Below, piece after piece: positions 1 through 14,100 of a DNA stretch of 64,000 nucleotides; position 1 is the first letter of the stretch; every line of letters begins with the position of its first letter. Below the pieces are notes generated by a model, which made no database searches, was not told where the DNA came from, and saw only the letters and a list, made by a program, of their open reading frames with translations. Source of the stretch: Varroa destructor (taxonomy: Eukaryota > Arthropoda > Arachnida > Mesostigmata > Varroidae); the NCBI RefSeq assembly GCF_002443255.2, contig NW_019211454.1:2514726-2578725 (forward strand). Direction: 5' to 3'. Both the position numbers and the translations under genes were made by a program.

Positions 1-3000
1 TTTATATGTATTCTTGGGGACCTCAACAATGGTGTTTCCATTTCATCCTCGTAATTTCGCGCCCTTCGGAGAAACGACACTTGCGCTAGAACGACGTCTG
101 ATTTTACAAAGCCATTGTGATCAAAGAACGCCAACATATACCGCACTTCTAAAGTTCAACTGAGTCTTTGATGGTCCTGTAGTGTGCGGCAAAGTTTGAT
201 ATCCCTGTGAGAGACTAGCTAATGTTTTTTAAGCTAAGCTGTCCACTTTTCGAGTTTCGACAGAGCTAAAACGTTGTTAGAATTCGGCGAACAACGTAAC
301 CGCTTACGTGGCCCTTGCTAAAGCGGTTTTTGTATGATTTAGTTGGTATAGTAACGCTTTTTGCGAACAGATGGGCGTCAGCCATCTAAATACCTTGCTT
401 ATTTCAATTGTGCTTTGATTTATGATCCGCTAAATTAAACGTTCCAGTGATTTTTTAACGAGCGCCGGAATCCGTGATTTCGATTTGTTTCATTAAACCT
501 TATGACATTGGCTCTACACTGTGAACCTCCAAAAAGATCTCATATTCTTTATTACACCAGCTCAAGTTTCCCTTGAAGGAATAGGTTTTACAACTTTTTC
601 AAAACACAATAATATTTACTGCACATCTGTGAATTTACAGGCGTCGATTATTTATAGGTACTTTACACGTCAGCTAAACAGCAGCCGACTATTGAAGCAG
701 GGTAAGATGACTAAGTTTTAGACAGTGGATCCCTGAGGTTTATGCTGTCTAAACCCTGGCTGAGTGACTCAGTACAGGGAGCCTTAGTACTAGAAATGGA
801 CAGATCGAATCGAAGCTTTTATCTTTAATAGATAGCCAACTATGTCACTCCGTCACCAAGCGGATATTCTTTCACTTGGGAATAAGCGAATGAGAGCCTG
901 TAATGCTGTGAAAATGAGATGTCATTGGAGACGAAACACCATAGCGTTTTATGACCCCGTTTAGGCGCATATCAATAGCTTATTAAAAGTCTCTGTCAAC
1001 AACAGAAAAAGTAGGTTAGCTTCAGTATCGTATGCCACAGAACCGGATTTCATCCTATTAGTTTATGTGAAAGCGTTCGGAAGGTTTACCCTAAAAGGGA
1101 AAGATTACAAAAATTGGAACCGATGAAACAAAGATGTCGGTACTGGTTGTCGCAGTGCCAAATTTCAGATAGATGTGTAATATTATACGGATTTACGAAA
1201 AAGATGGTTTAAAGCTGACATTACAGACTCTTGAAAACCGACGAACTCTTGTTGGCTGAATAGACAGTCATTCTTTAAAGTATCATAACGATGTCATCCT
1301 ATTTGATGTAATAAGTAATTTCTAAACGATATTCCTAACAAAATGTATCCGAAAAATGTGTAAAAGAATCTATCAGGTCAAGACCCCTCCAAAGTAAACC
1401 ACTCAGTAGCAAGATAGCTTGGAAGGACCTATTTGCTCTTGAGGACTATTCTGTTATTAGACTAGTAACTTGGGTTTATTTTCTTAGGTATTGGTAAAAT
1501 GAGAGCAAGCCATGAAGGTCTGATAAGATCTGCATAGGCTTTGGTGCATATATGGAGACTTCAACCGCTGCAAACGTTTGACGACAGAAAGCTGTTATTT
1601 AGATTTCAGAACGAGTAAAGTTTGTCGTATAATTAGTTAGTAATGCGTACGCACAAGATCATCACTTAAATGACCGGATTTTTTTTAACTAGTTATTAAT
1701 TAATTGAAAACCAAGTTCCTAAGGCGCATCCTATCCTATAGGCGTGTATTCCAAGCCAATGCTCACCAAGGGTATAGACGCGTCGGTCTTACTATCGCTT
1801 TTAATAATTAATTCACGCTGGTCAGGCACGCCATATTGATCATCTTGTACACTTCCAACATCTGTTCCGATTTGTTGAGAGGAAGCCACAGAAACAATTC
1901 TTACTTCCAAATGATGTCATGTTACGCATATCGGATAGCATGACGTGGGCTTAGCCGTTAAATTCCTAAACAAACCTACACTGTCGGGAACTGAATCTCG
2001 CCTATGATGGTCGCTGACGTATGGATCCGTTAACTGCGTTTCCAAAAAATGTAACAAACTTTTGGAGTGCATGACTTGATTGATAACGTTTACGCACGAA
2101 TCAGATAAATTCATTAACTCGTCCGAGTATTCCGTGGATTTTAAGGGAATCATGAGCTCAAGTATATACATTACGATTGGTTCGAAAAGTTACGTAATTT
2201 AGCATTGCGTTAACGAAAACTACCTCTGCTACAAATACCGTTACTTGACTTTTGTTCCAGAACAATAATCTATAATAATCTTATTCGGATTCAAATGGTA
2301 AGTTGAAACGGAAATGAAACTAACGTTAAAAATGTCAAGCATGAAAATTGAAAGAAAGCCATTGTACTTTCTCTCCGAATCCACGGTTATCAATTAAAAC
2401 TTCAAAATTGACAGCTTTAGAAACTAGCTTAAAACGCCAGGTCTTTCTCTCATCTCTCACAAAAATCGTTATTTACTCAATCCTGTAAGGATTGCTTTTT
2501 AGACTTTTTTCATACTTGCTTAATAAATGATGTGACTTATGAAGTGTTGCGTTTTGATAAATGGTCACAAAGGCTTCGCGTCTGCTTAAATAATCTCATA
2601 TCTGAGTGGGTCCGAAAAGGATTAGCAGCAAAATTACCATGCATTTCTGCTAGACTGTGCAGGATCTCACATTCTAGCACCGTATAAAGTGCATTTGTAT
2701 CTGGCTAATTTTTTGTCAAGTGGCTGAATTAAACGCCACCTCAGTCTGAAGAAGTTTTTCAACCTTTCTTGTCCAGAAAACCATTCCAGTGCAAATACCG
2801 CTTACTTTATCGAAACACCCAAACAACGTAAAGTGTTAGAAGAGATCTTACTTCTAATATTTATTTTTATATTTATTACCAGTAAAAGAGATATGGCCTT
2901 AAAGAAAAATTAGAAACTACTCTTCGATATTTAGGGTTATCAACAGGCATCTCCATAAACTACATTTTCTTTTGTGATAAAGTGCTGGACAGCTTCAGGC

Positions 3001-6000
3001 CAAGTTTGCTAATATGATTTTATGTAATAAATGATAATGAACGAAATAAATGGTTTAAATGCACTATTATAGTTAAGCATCACCTATACAGTTTCTAGGT
3101 TTTTTCCAGACGTAAAAATAATAGAGACTTAGCCAAATGAACAATGATTCTGACAATGAGAACAACAATCATCATTCGTCAATTAATATTAATGTACTCT
3201 AACCGTCTTTCACAGCATCATTTCCGTAATGAAGGCCATGTATGTTGTCCGCAACGTTTGGGACAGCAAATAAGGCCCACAGTGTAAAACAAATCCTTCC
3301 ATGAATAACAAGCGGTAAGCTAATACTAATCAAGTAAATCAAAAAAGTGCCTTTATGTAGTTTTGGGCTCGGTCAGACAGGTCATCTTCTATTTTTTATT
3401 TAGGCTACGCTTATGTGATGGAGAGATATGAATCAGGCAAAATAAACGGATTTATTTGATCATAATGGGAATTCTACCACAAGCAGAGCAAGACACATAA
3501 GTGACTTATGAATACGACAGAGACCCGTAATTTTTCTAACCCCCTAATTTGATTATTTGACGATACTTTTTACGATTTGGTTTTGTAGAGCAAGACACTT
3601 GTCCCCTCCGCCTATTGGCTTAGAATGTTGTAAGTTCTTAAATTTTCCGTCGTTTTTCTTGTACCATTAAAGCTCTATATTTTTTATATAAATAAAATAT
3701 ATATAAATAAATAAAATAAATATATAAAGAATATATTTTCTGTTCTAAGTGAGTTTCTTGACACGTATGGTGTAATATAATGGAACCGCATTTTCGAATT
3801 CCCACGCACATGTAGGACACTGATTACGAATGAGAAGTTCTGACACTCAGGGAATATCCACACTGTATTTTTCTTGTTATATAGATCTGATATTGTATCT
3901 ATATCTTGTTCATCCGTTTGACGAGGGCACAACGTCTGGATGCCGTGGTGCTATGTCGTAAATGCTAGACTTAAAATAAATCATCCGCATTTATCAAGAA
4001 TGGAAACTGATTTTGAGGTCTCTTCTAATTTTCCTCGTTACGTCATGATTTCAACGCTTTCTCTGCCAGTTTAACCAGATGTGTCCATTCCCTACAGAAT
4101 AAAAAGGACAAATTTGAAATGTTCAGGATAATAAAGAAAAGAACATTCAGAATCCAGAGTAGATAAAACCTCAGTTTTATATACTTCGGGTTCAATGAAC
4201 TCCCTCAGATGTTTTAATTAATTTCGAATATTATAGTTGAGTACAGAAGATATAGTCGAAATATTTAAATGTAGACCGATTACTCTAAAGCTCACGTGCC
4301 AAGCCAATCATTTTGCTTTTCTATGGAATATAAGCTACAGGTGAGCATCTTGTCACCCAGGGTTCGAGCTTGTGCCAACGCATCATACTATTTTAACAGG
4401 GCCACACTAAAAAAAGGTCTCCTTATCTAACAAGAATATAGTTAGTGTACTGTTTAGTCAGTGCAAACTGCATGTCGATGACGGCATTTTCGCACCACCC
4501 TCAACTAAGTACTCGTCTAGTGGAGAGGGCAATGTTGGAGCGTTGTTGTTCGCTTACTGGACACAACGGAGCTCAGAGACGTTGAGAAAGCACACAAGCA
4601 GCCGAATACCATAGCCTGCATGTCTGTGTCTGGATGAGTTTGTATATGGGTCTATGGCTAACTAGATGTATGTCTTTCCGCCGGTGTTCGGATGTGACGC
4701 TGGCTACATATTGACGACGGCGTGGATGGGGTGAGAGTCATGAGACCACTTCGGAAATCCCGTCATCTCCTTGTTTTCCTCTTCCTTTTCGGTGCATTGT
4801 TGGCAGCAGCATCTTCAGTTCGAATCTCGTGCTGCGCACTTCATTGAACTCCTGAAAAGGTGCTCCACTGGGTCTAACGATGGTGGAAGAAATTTACCTC
4901 GTTTCACTATATCTTTACGGTTATGCCATAGTGTTGATCGGAGATTAACAGATCTACCTTAGCGTACAAATTGAAAAACGAAACTAGCGCCAGGTGCACA
5001 ACTATACCCCGAACAGTGCTAATAGACATAAAATAAGCGGACGGCATAACAGGGCCGATAGCAGCGCTAATGCCATATCACCACCTGGAACAACACCAAT
5101 AACTTTAACTAGATGTAGCCGTTACCGTACAATAACATCGGTCATGTTCCCAGAGCTAACCTTAGTTCCGTTATCTGCATCATAATCATCACCAGGATTT
5201 AGCCAGAGGCAGTAGAGGGCCAATAAGCTGCTTCACAGCAGAGCCCCGAGCACTCACAACAACAACAACTGAACTTCATAGGATAGAGAACGAATAGGAG
5301 GAGATCGGTTCTGTGGTGGCCAAACGCAGATCCATTTGTTTCTCGATAGTATTATATTACTGGGTGACGTAAATGTAGATAGTGCTGCATGTCGGTCGAC
5401 TGCGTCGTTCTTCTTAGGTAACGACATAGCGTGGCTGGTGTCACCATTGCTTATAGTTTGCATAGGTTAATGACAGCTGACCAAGGCGTTGAGAACAAAA
5501 TCAGATTGGTTCAGCTTTCCTATCCTTCCTTGACGTCGACAACGCCGTCTTCGTTCACAAAGAGGCTCACCGGGCTAACGAACGCTACTGGATTCGACTA
5601 CAGAAGAAGCTGGAGGCTGCATAAAGCAGGCCAGGCATGGGCCAGCACAGTGACGCTAAGTGACTACTGCCAATTCGCCGCTATCGGTGATGCAGGCTGC
5701 AAAGAAAAATACATAAAAGCATAAAAGCGCAGAATAAGCGGAATTACGCAACAGCGAATAATGCGGCATAAAACACACATATACCGTAAAGCTAATAGTG
5801 GAAGTGCAGTAGCTAGCTATATAGGCAATATGTAGTTTGTCTGTACCCATTTCCGTTGAACTTTGATGGCTCACTGATTTCAGAACTGAAACTCTTCGAT
5901 GGCACTTCGGATTAGGCCAAGTCATAAATGCATACGAAAATTGCACGTGTACAGTCAAAGAAAATGTTCTGGGAGTTCAGATCTCATTCTGCTACATGAT

Positions 6001-6040
6001 CTGTAGCTTGAATGATTTCTAGCTACGTGCAATCTATCTA
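1..6040. other. Non-coding DNA, no gene recognised
   Basis: I see no convincing exon in this stretch. The open frames are short, lack recognisable motifs and are not flanked by good splice sites. The 84-codon minus-strand frame at 1917-2171 is the most protein-like, but it matches nothing I know. An A/T-only low-complexity patch lies near 3677-3738. The sequence becomes somewhat richer in G+C from about 4.5 kb. Confidence 0.5.
3677..3738. repeat. AT-rich simple sequence
   Basis: This is an imperfect mixture of ATAT and AAAT units with almost no G or C. It is ordinary low-complexity DNA. Confidence 0.7.
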
Positions 6041-6961
6041 CTATAAATTCGGAGTCTCTTTTCATCAATAGACGCCGTTCCCTCTTCTTTCGTCTCCACT
6101 GGACGCTCCATACTCCTTCTAGAGAAGCTCAAACACGCTCATCGCCCGCCAAGACGACCAAACACCCACCCAACCGGCTTAGAAACGAAGGCTTTACCCA
6201 GCGATTCTCAATGCGCTACCTCCATAGACGGCGTCGTCCACTCACTCCACGGAACCAACGAACGAACCACAGCTACGACGACGTCCCACAGACTCAGACT
6301 CTCCTTCCCAAACACAGACACACACATCCAGTCGCTGACGTCCATGCAGCAGACTCCCATACTTACCCGCGCGCAGTCCACCACACGGCGCCGACCGAAC
6401 ACGCATTCAGACCTTATGGGCAGCATAGGGTGCTCACAGTCGACCTAACCAAAGTTCTAGGTAGGAGCACTTACACACTCACAGAATCCAACGTTCCGCC
6501 CTTTCTCAACTGGCGGCGGCGGCGGTTGCCGCTGTCGGAGGAGAATCAACGGCCGCAGCAGCAGTTTACCCCTCTCCCACCAGCAGCGGCAGCATTGGCG
6601 GCGGAAAATCCATAGAGCGGAGCGGTGAAGCTGCCATCCAGCAGACGGGGGAACCAGGTATCCAACACTCAGTTGTAGTAGTGCTTCAATACGAGCAGTA
6701 GCTGCTGTTGCTGGAGATATCAGATTCGGCAAACGACGCCGCCCAACGCCGCCGCAGAAATACTGAGCTAACCGTTTGCTGTTCCTCGACGACGTCTCCC
6801 TTTTCGTCCGCGAGTAGTAGTGCAGTGTGGTAACTTCGTGCGTGCTGTGCTGATTGCCATTGTGTCCATTTGGCATACGACTAACTAACTTCTTGTTATT
6901 AACGGCTAATAACAGGAGAGTGGTCATTTTAGCCTTTTCGTCTCGTCGTTGACAAGAGAAC
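6041..6961 (+). promoter_or_regulatory. Candidate TATA promoter and untranslated first exon
   Basis: A TATA-like box, CTATAAAT, lies at 6041-6048. It is followed by about 900 bases that are clearly richer in G+C than their surroundings and ends at a consensus splice donor, AAC followed by GTAAGT, at 6962. Overlapping long frames are open on both strands here (6211-6615 plus, 6457-6927 minus). They are arginine-, proline- or glutamine-rich, as expected of GC-rich trinucleotide sequence, so I do not call them genes. The layout would suit a 5' untranslated exon of a downstream + strand gene such as the beta-thymosin, but no transcript evidence is available. A minus-strand donor at 6362-6367 means the opposite orientation cannot be excluded. 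Confidence 0.2.
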
Positions 6962-9900
6962 GTAAGTTATCAAAAAACTCAAATAACAAAACCACAACTC
7001 AGCTATGCCGGGTTGTTGAACAATAACAATACAGTTTGATACCATTGATTAGGTAACAAGGCAGTTTTCTTGTTGGTACAGTCTATAGGCGATACGAATT
7101 AATCCAGAATGAGAAGATTTAGCGATACATGCACGTATCGGTCATGGATTTTTAAATATGTACGCTGTTTTCAGAAACCATAACCAATTTAAAAAGGTGC
7201 AATTGAATTTCGATTCAATACTGTTGCTTTATTTTAGTGACTGATGCCTGTTCGCATTTGACGAATTGCCGTGTTCTCCGTCGTCACGGCGAATCTTGGA
7301 AGTGGGTGGTGCTTTTTGCTGAATATCGGCCATGTTTATTTATGTCCGATTAGACCTCCTAGCAAAATAGAAATGTACATCTTATCATAAGTGCTATATA
7401 TAAACAAGATAACAATCAAACCTATGTTAAACAAAAATGAGACCATATCAAATATCCATTCATTTGAATCAGTCGTAATTCTGGGGTATCCCCCGAATTC
7501 TCTATAATTTTACAAACTAGTTCGGTGTTTTTCTCTTCCGATTCGAGTCAGTGTCGGCTAATCCCATTCACGATTTTTCGTCATCTCCTTATTCTCGAGG
7601 CGTCCAGCGTACGCAACTATTATTCATTATCGTCGAGTTATCTTCCCCAGCGCTTCCGGCCGCTTTTGTGTACTACTGTTCTCTGGTAAAATTGTGTACC
7701 ATGGTACAGCTTTCAGGCTTCTTTCACGTATAATCTCAACGAGGCCAAGTCTATATTAAGGAGCTGTTGAACTCTCATTATGGGGCAGTGCAATCGCGGC
7801 CAAGGTAACGCAAACGCTCCGTGGAAAAGACCCGTACTTCATTTCGTATGGCTTCCCGCTGCTGTTTGGTTCCTATTTCTACCGAAAGGACGAGTCTGCG
7901 GGAAAAAGTAACCGACTCACTTTTCGTGTTCATCCGCCGTCAGGCCGTTCGTATCCTGGGTGGGGTGGTGCTATGGGTGTCATAGTTGTCTGTTGGCCTG
8001 TACAGACAGGCCTGCTGGTGCTGCTGCTGCTGCTGTTGTTGGTGTTGCTACTGGTCATATTTAGACTCTCTGTCTGCTTGAATGTACGTGTTTAGGTGAG
8101 GATACGCTCGACAACTGCGCATCTGTTCTTTCTGATCGTGCGATTTCGCGTGAATGTGTCACTATTGATTACTTAGTTATATCATCTCTACATTATCGTA
8201 CCTGATAATGAAAGGCCAAACAGAACCGCCTATAATTTCATTAGGCAAACATTCTGCAGCAACAGAAAATGACAGAGAAATACAACGGACAGCGTATCGT
8301 CTTTCCTATCGGAGCAATCGTCTAAAACAATAGCCGAGAAGTCGTCTGCATAGCTACCAAAGTGAAGTGACAAGTAAATGGCGGGCCAAAGCTGTGAGGC
8401 CAGAGTTTATGCTTTCGCTCATTCATAGATCTACACAATCTTAGATCACTGCCAGCGGCTGCCGCTTTATTGGCAAGATGGCAGTGGTAGTTGACATTTA
8501 ATGGATCCGCTATTGCTGCTTTGAGCAACTCTTGTTGCGCTGTGTTTCATTGAAGATGGACCGACGCCCTATAACTTAAAGTTCAGATGACGTCGAGACG
8601 TAAACGCTATTCTGAGAACGACAATTCGGCCTGCCAAATTTCACGACAGAATAATATGAATGGATAGTCTGTTAGTCATGTACGGCAGGAGAAGGGGATG
8701 CTGAAAACTGAGGGGGCGTAGCCACTTAAATCATTCCAATAGAATCGAGCATCCGTTATAAAAATATACGTTGCATTTAAAATAACGCCGAAACAAATCT
8801 ATGCGTACAAGCCCCAGCCGCATTCTATTGAGTTTTAATTGACAGCGAGTGCACTACTGGAGATGCAATGAAGATAGATAGGGTTGAGAACGGAGAACTT
8901 GGAAGACGTCTCAAATTTTTTCTAACTAAAAAATGAAGCAGATATGTTTTTCAGGTGAATTATCAATTCAGATCCAAACGTCTGTCCTGGTCACGCAGTG
9001 CCAGCGTTGGGGCCGGTAGTAACGCTTATTTTCAAATAGGTTTATGATTACTATTGAGAAGTTGCTCAAAAAAAATCGTTGGAATTGAGTTCACCTTAAT
9101 TGTAATTGTATAGTACACGCCTTATATTAAACGATGTCCTATGGGCCTTATTGTTTGTGCAGATTTCTATCATGAGAAGCATGCTTTTATAGATATAGCT
9201 TATTTTCTAAAAAAAAAAAAACTCGAGCTGAATTCGTTAATCGCATGAAGTGATTTATCAGTCATGAAAGGCCCATATTTGGACTAGACTTGTTCGAAAT
9301 AGTGGTAGGATGAAGGAACAATGGTTGCGACAAACTTGAAATGCCTGGAGCACATATGAAGGGTGATAATTGCCGTATTATATATGCCACTATGTGTGTA
9401 TGCAATTTTTCGTAGAAAAAACCATCGTCACACAGTATTTTCCTAGAGCAGACTTAAAGCTTTTGCAGTTAGCCGTTATATGTTATTATGATTGAGCTTA
9501 TGCTCTCGACGGAAGGGGTCAGTTCGCTAATTGTCATCTTTCAGACCGTTAGACAAATCAGCGCCTTAGTGTATTAGAGTTTCAAGTACAAGGATTTTTG
9601 CTAAATTCAACTATATCATTAATTAATCTATTTATATTATAAAGTTTATTTCAAATATATGTAATATATACATGTATATAATGGTGGCAAAAACATAGGT
9701 CTCTAATAATAGATCCGGACCTTTGTAATGGAACCAAGTAAAAAGGCTGAATCATATAATCGACATACGGTTAGAGTAACTTTATTATTACGTCGCTAAT
9801 GACGTTTAACACTTGCAACGCTAGCAAACGTCTGGGCAACGAAGCGATATTTATCATCAAAGATCAAATAAGCTACTTTATATGCAAGCACACGAGAATT

Positions 9901-10339
9901 ATGACCGTGATTATTATCGTTATTCTTTTCCGCTCGTACATATTGTCGCTATCTTAGGCGTGTAAGTAAATGGGTAAAAACATTTCTGGGCTTCTAGCCC
10001 AAGGCACGCATGCACAATTTTTTCACACCTATGGAATACTTCCAATATATAACAGCGCCGTGTGCGCGATGAATACGAGATCGGTGGAGCTTACGGGACA
10101 AACCGTTCAATCAACGGACCGATTTGCGTCGCAGTTTAATTCTCAGTCTACGATTTTTCAACGACGACGCTGTTTTTGTTGTTGTTATTGCGTGCGGTTC
10201 GATTGAGCGTCATCGGCGGTCGCGTTCGCTTAGTCGTAATTAGTGCTTGCAACACATGGACGCCGCTGCTTTTGATTACCATATTGAGTGTGCTAAGAGT
10301 CTGCTCATGTTTGACATGACTCATTTCGAACGCTGTTTA
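6962..10339. other. Non-coding DNA, no gene recognised
   Basis: This is AT-rich DNA with short chance frames only. It contains a CTG/TTG-rich run at 8011-8045 and a poly(A) run near 9211-9223. No splice-bounded exon or RNA gene was recognised. Confidence 0.45.
8011..8045. repeat. CTG/TTG trinucleotide repeat
   Basis: This is an imperfect run of CTG units grading into TTG units, a simple microsatellite. It lies in no supported coding frame. Confidence 0.7.
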
Positions 10340-11110
10340 CCATGTTAGGGGAAGCCTGTAGTAGGTTAGTACGCGATAGCGTCGTCCACTTACTGGACAC
10401 GTCGTCATCGTCAGCGCCGTCGCCATTTACTAGCAAAAATGATGATGAAATAGCTTATGCGTTTGTTGCCATCACCAGCACTAGCGCTACTGGAAGATCT
10501 GGGCGTCTGTTGTTGCGGCACTCGCCACCGTTGGACTCATTCTACATTAGCATGAGGATGGCGATGTAGATGCTTTGAATGTTACCCATGGTAGCTGCGT
10601 AGCGATGGTCTCGCTCATGCTAGTTGGCACACGTTGCTGATGCCACCCTTGTCGCTGATCTCGTGCTTCCAGCGACTCTAAGGGTTTGTCTATCTGTCAT
10701 CGTTTCTGGTTGTTGCTGCAAGGAGTCGCTGCCTGTCTATCTTACAGTTGCTTGTACACGGCAGCGGCAGCTGCCGGCGACAACCGCCGGCATCCCGTCC
10801 CATCGAGTCAGTGAAGTCAGCTGCTGCCAACGACAGTTTGTTGCTCGCTGGGCCTGTTGGCTCTATGTCTGGCTAGATCAGTTAGTCGTTGAACGGCTGG
10901 TTGCCGCTAATGGCGGCTGCTGTTGGTGATCACTACCGACTCCGGGATCGCGATCTGCATCTACCGACTGATCGCACCGAGTGTTCTGCTTGGGCTTGGT
11001 TCGTAATCCGTGGGCCAACCAGGGGTCGGCTTGTGTGGCGACTCTGGTTTGTTCAAACAAAACTGGACTTGTCGCTGTTATTATTAGCGTCCACACGCAG
11101 ACAAATTAGC
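10340..11110. other. GC-rich, trinucleotide-rich patch
   Basis: This patch has higher G+C than its flanks and many GTT, GCT and CAG units, so several frames on both strands stay open (10624-10929 and 10889-11218 plus, 10878-11096 minus). None has a recognisable domain. It could be an untranslated exon or simply a compositional island. Confidence 0.35.
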
Positions 11111-14100
11111 ACAATAAGCACTGGTAGAAAAGTTTATGCGACGCCTGGACATTCCAAGTGCAGGACTGAGTTCAACTTTTATTCCGCTTTTCCATTTTTG
11201 AGTATCCTTGATAATTGATGAACGAGTCAAATGCAAGGGTACTATTGAACGAAAGTAAAACGAGTCGGTGTTTGTTCGTGCCACCTATCGAAGAAACCTA
11301 CACGACTACGAATGGTACAAGGACCAGTTGTCTTAACGAGCTCAGCTCGTCACCATCGCGTGGTTTCTTCGTAGCTGTTGAGATTTCTCAAATAATAAAA
11401 TAGTTTTTGAAAACTGTTGTTGGCCATTAAAAAGTCAAATGACCGTTTAGTTGAAAGAGAGAAGACCTTTAACTGGGCATGAGTTAGTTTTATCTCATAC
11501 TTGATTCACCCAGTTGAAGGACAACCCCTAAAGCCGGGCCTTACTTTACTCGAATCACACCTGGTTATAACAATTCATAAGAGTCCGGATCCGTTACGCC
11601 TAAATATGATTCTTTTGAAATAGGAACAACTCTAACTATTCGATTCGATATCGACAAGGCGTGCCTAATTGTGTCGCCAAAATTCATAAGCCGTTCGCCG
11701 TAACTTATATCTTGTCTACAAATAACTAATCCCGCATGCGCTTCCACTGGGCCACATAAATGCCTATGCATTATCACAAAACCAATAACAGTCCACAGTT
11801 TTTCACCAGAATGAACTATATCGTTTTAATTTAATCGCTCGTCTATGTGGGCATTCAAAAGACAATGTTATTAGATCCTCCGGAAAAAGTGAGTTAGTTA
11901 CCATTTACCTTATTGTATCAAGTTTGTTTATATCACCGACATACTAACACTTTTAGGCTTTATTCTTTGTCTGAGTAGAAATGTAGCCTTATAAGCATCA
12001 AATCACAGCGTATACTTCATTATTTAAGTGAAGACTCTACCAGCTACGGGAAAGCTGAAAAGGGTTCTTTTCGTAATGACGTGGCCCTATGATTATTAAT
12101 TCAGCTCTTTTCTCCACCAATGAGGTTACGACATAGATGGAATCTTCTCTGAAGTAGGTAACTGCATTGAACCAATCTATCGTCGATCGTAGCGTATCTC
12201 GCAGAAAAAGAAAAAAACATTCGTTTAGGACTGGTAAAATTTCAAATCACTTTTGCCGGCGTCAACAACGATCGTGACATCACCGAGCAACTCAGCACAG
12301 ACTCGCAGAATGTAAATAGAGCGATAACGATCTGCTAGCGGAGCTTTTGATCGCTTGACAGTTGTGGTTTTAGGCAGAAACCTCTCCGACAGCCGACATG
12401 AAACTACGCCGATTGCAAGAAATCTTCACCTTAAAGATGTTCGCCACCGAAATTTTCGTTGCGCAGCTTAAGACGAATGAAAATCTTACATTATACGCGT
12501 TTCATCGCTTGCCGCTAGACGCCTCACCGGTAAACAAAAAGCGCGGCGACCATAGTCTTGATAATGCTGACGAATAGTGGTGGTGACTTTGAGGTCGACG
12601 CTGGGGTTTCCTTGAAGTTAATGTATACCTTTCTTTTTGTTCGGATGTCCTCGTCTTGTATCTTTGAATCTAAATTGCTTACTTACGGCTATTCTTGCAA
12701 GTATCTTATCGGTATGCGACAATGATAAGAGAAATTGACCAAACCTAAACCTGATGTTTCACATTAGCAGGGTATGTATGGGGCTGTTGGGAAGCGTTGT
12801 TTTTGTACTGGGGTATAGCATTTTCTCCTACGTTTCCTAGAGTATCGGTGTGCCAGAATCATGAGTTGGTGTTCTTTGTCTGCCCAAACACATCTGTGCA
12901 AATCCTAATATCTTTCTATTAACCTATGTATGATAATGTAGAGATCGCATTGTACTGTCCGATTTGGAACCTAACGCACATACACAGTCATCATACGACC
13001 AAGACTGCAAAGGTAAACTGATTGATAAGCTTGTCTTGGTATGACTGACTTCTAGTTACCGGATATGTGTTGAATCCAACTCATTATTGTTATTATACGA
13101 ATCTAACCTATACGAGCTAGTTCAATAGTACCTAGATAGATTTAAGTTACTGAAACTAGTTGTTATTTTATCCAAATAATTGCTGTTGTTGCATTTACTT
13201 GCACTAGAAACAAAATTTTAACTTCGCGAGCGCTTGCTCATCGCTTAGACCAACTGGCTAAAGCAAGGCGGGGTGAGTCAAAGCAAGGTTTGTTTTAATT
13301 TATCTGTAGATTTCGGTATAACAATTACACCTGTGCTCTTCTGGCACACCATTCAGGGTACATTGAATCAATGCCGTTCTGCTTGAAATTGTCCAAACGT
13401 ATGGGTCCACATAGTGACGACTGACGCTGGTCGCTGTAACTCGTTGGCGCTAACTCCTTTTAAGCATGGGCATCCGCATCGCGCGCCTCGGCGAATGTTT
13501 TCCCTTTGCTATCTTATGTCTGCGAGAACGTTGCATAGGTTATGATGCTGCTACTACGCGAGCTGCTGGCCGTTGGCTGATTTAGCTGTGACTGCGCTAA
13601 CGTATGTGCCTATGTGTCTGTTCATCTACGACAGCATTGCTGGCCTGGTCGTGGTCGGCCTGACATGGCTGCTGGATCGGCAGTCGCCTGCGCGAAAAAA
13701 TGACTCATACGTACATACCAGGTGGCCGGTGCCGCCTCCCAGCTTTGGTTCGCTCGTGCTCAATGGCGGCGTGCGATAGCTGACACAGATGGCGGACTGC
13801 TGGAACAACCAGCGGCAACTCTCCATTGACACTGAGCTTTACAGGGGCATTCGAAGCTTCTGGAAAGCATCAGCAGGCATGCTGAAAAATCTTGAAAACC
13901 TCTAAGGAAAAGCAGACAGACTTTCCTTCGATGGACTGATTCGCATATGATGATATGCATTTATGGCTGCATATGGAAAAAATATTTCCATACATGAACT
14001 CAAATATTATTTTAATCCCATTCAAAACAACGTTCAAATCCTGTACACGCACATTTCTAGCAACATTAGTTTAAATAATACCATATAGTATTGAATATAT

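Noticed and set aside
4810..4840. B-box-like GTTCGAATC suggesting a tRNA
   Set aside because: The flanks do not fold into a cloverleaf and no A box lies at the right distance.
6457..6927. 156-codon minus-strand frame
   Set aside because: It lies in a GC-rich triplet region where frames on both strands are open. Its proline, arginine and glutamine runs reflect composition.
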